Below, piece by piece: positions 63,880 through 64,000 of a DNA stretch of 64,000 bases. How positions within the stretch are numbered: position 1 is the first letter of the stretch; every line of letters begins with the position of its first letter. The DNA comes from Erinaceus europaeus. Taxonomy: Eukaryota > Chordata > Mammalia > Eulipotyphla > Erinaceidae. The position numbers were made by a program, and so were the translations under genes. The notes beneath the pieces were generated by a model. It was not told where the DNA came from and searched no databases. It saw only the letters and a program-made list of their open reading frames with translations. The DNA is taken from contig NC_080172.1 of the NCBI RefSeq assembly GCF_950295315.1, positions 82,789,118 through 82,853,117 of the forward strand. Direction: 5' to 3'.

Positions 63880-64000
63880 TTATTTATTTAAGAAAGGAGA
63901 CATTAACAAAACCGTAGGATAGGAGGGGTACAACTCCACACAATTCCCACCACCCGATCTCCATGTCCCATCCCCTCCCCTGATAGCTTTCCCACTCTCT
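63880..64000 (-). repeat. Rep-E, cut by window edge
   Basis: ATTAACAAAACCGTAGGATA to CCCTGATAGCTTTCCCACTC. Confidence 0.92.

Overview
The window is mammalian nuclear DNA, most likely from a hedgehog (Erinaceus or a close relative). It is crowded with tRNA-derived SINEs whose heads read GGGAGTCGGGCGGTAGCGCAG and bodies end in CAACAATAA-type A-rich tails. I associate this family with Erinaceidae from memory, without a database search. Intron-exon structure, processed pseudogenes, L1 and endogenous retroviral (ERV) LTRs exclude a prokaryote.

Two real genes are present, both on the minus strand. LRRC39 is at the left end: exon 1090-1195 and the start-codon exon 7411-7523. DBT (the E2 transacylase of the branched-chain 2-oxoacid dehydrogenase complex) occupies the middle and right. 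Its last seven coding exons are at 54822-54943, 44775-44991, 43700-43866, 43062-43139, 39140-39331, 38930-39001 and 32573-32740, ending in a stop at 32573-32575. Splice sites and phases agree at every junction checked. Exons encoding the mitochondrial presequence and lipoyl domain must lie beyond 64000, and the LRRC39 leucine-rich repeats lie left of position 1. The pair matches the LRRC39-DBT neighbourhood of human 1p21.2 (from memory).

Nearly everything else is repeats. Working names used here: SINE-A (GTCGGGCGG head; a long form adds a 3' block reading CTCCAGGAGCAGTGGATT), SINE-B (GGTGGCGCACCTGGTTAAGC head; body with AGCCAGAAATTGAGAGG), SINE-C (GGTCCGGGAGGTGGC head, CTCAAGCATGAGGTC), SINE-D (ATAATGGTTATGC, CACCATAAGCCAGAGCTGAG), and Rep-E (an A-tailed family with AAGCAATTACAGAAGCC and GGGGAGGGGATGGGA). 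SINE edges are good to about 5-15 bp except where a target-site duplication (TSD) fixes them.

Region by region: 1-31 kb holds LRRC39 5' exons in SINE-rich intron, a retroposed 5S rRNA fragment, an ERV env remnant with an LTR (26.5-27.8 kb) and a large Rep-E inverted repeat (14.2-14.9 kb). 31-45 kb holds DBT exons 6-11 and an 817-bp LTR with coding-like remnants (36.7-37.5 kb). 45-54 kb is the large DBT intron with a solo LTR, a long decayed L1 (46.2-52.2 kb) pierced by a SINE and another solo LTR, and a compact LTR-like element inside a SINE. 54.8-64 kb is the intron upstream of exon 5. It holds a partial duplicate of DBT exon 5, an H3.3 (H3-3A-type) processed pseudogene broken by four insertions, an RPS25 processed pseudogene broken by a SINE, and a copy of a short GAA-tailed retroposon seen three times here.

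The most notable items are that GAA-tailed family, the four LTR elements with perfect 6-bp TSDs (one with apparent protein-coding remnants), the duplicated DBT half-exon with a preserved donor site, and the 3'-truncated 5S retrocopy. No operon, CRISPR or other prokaryotic system is present.
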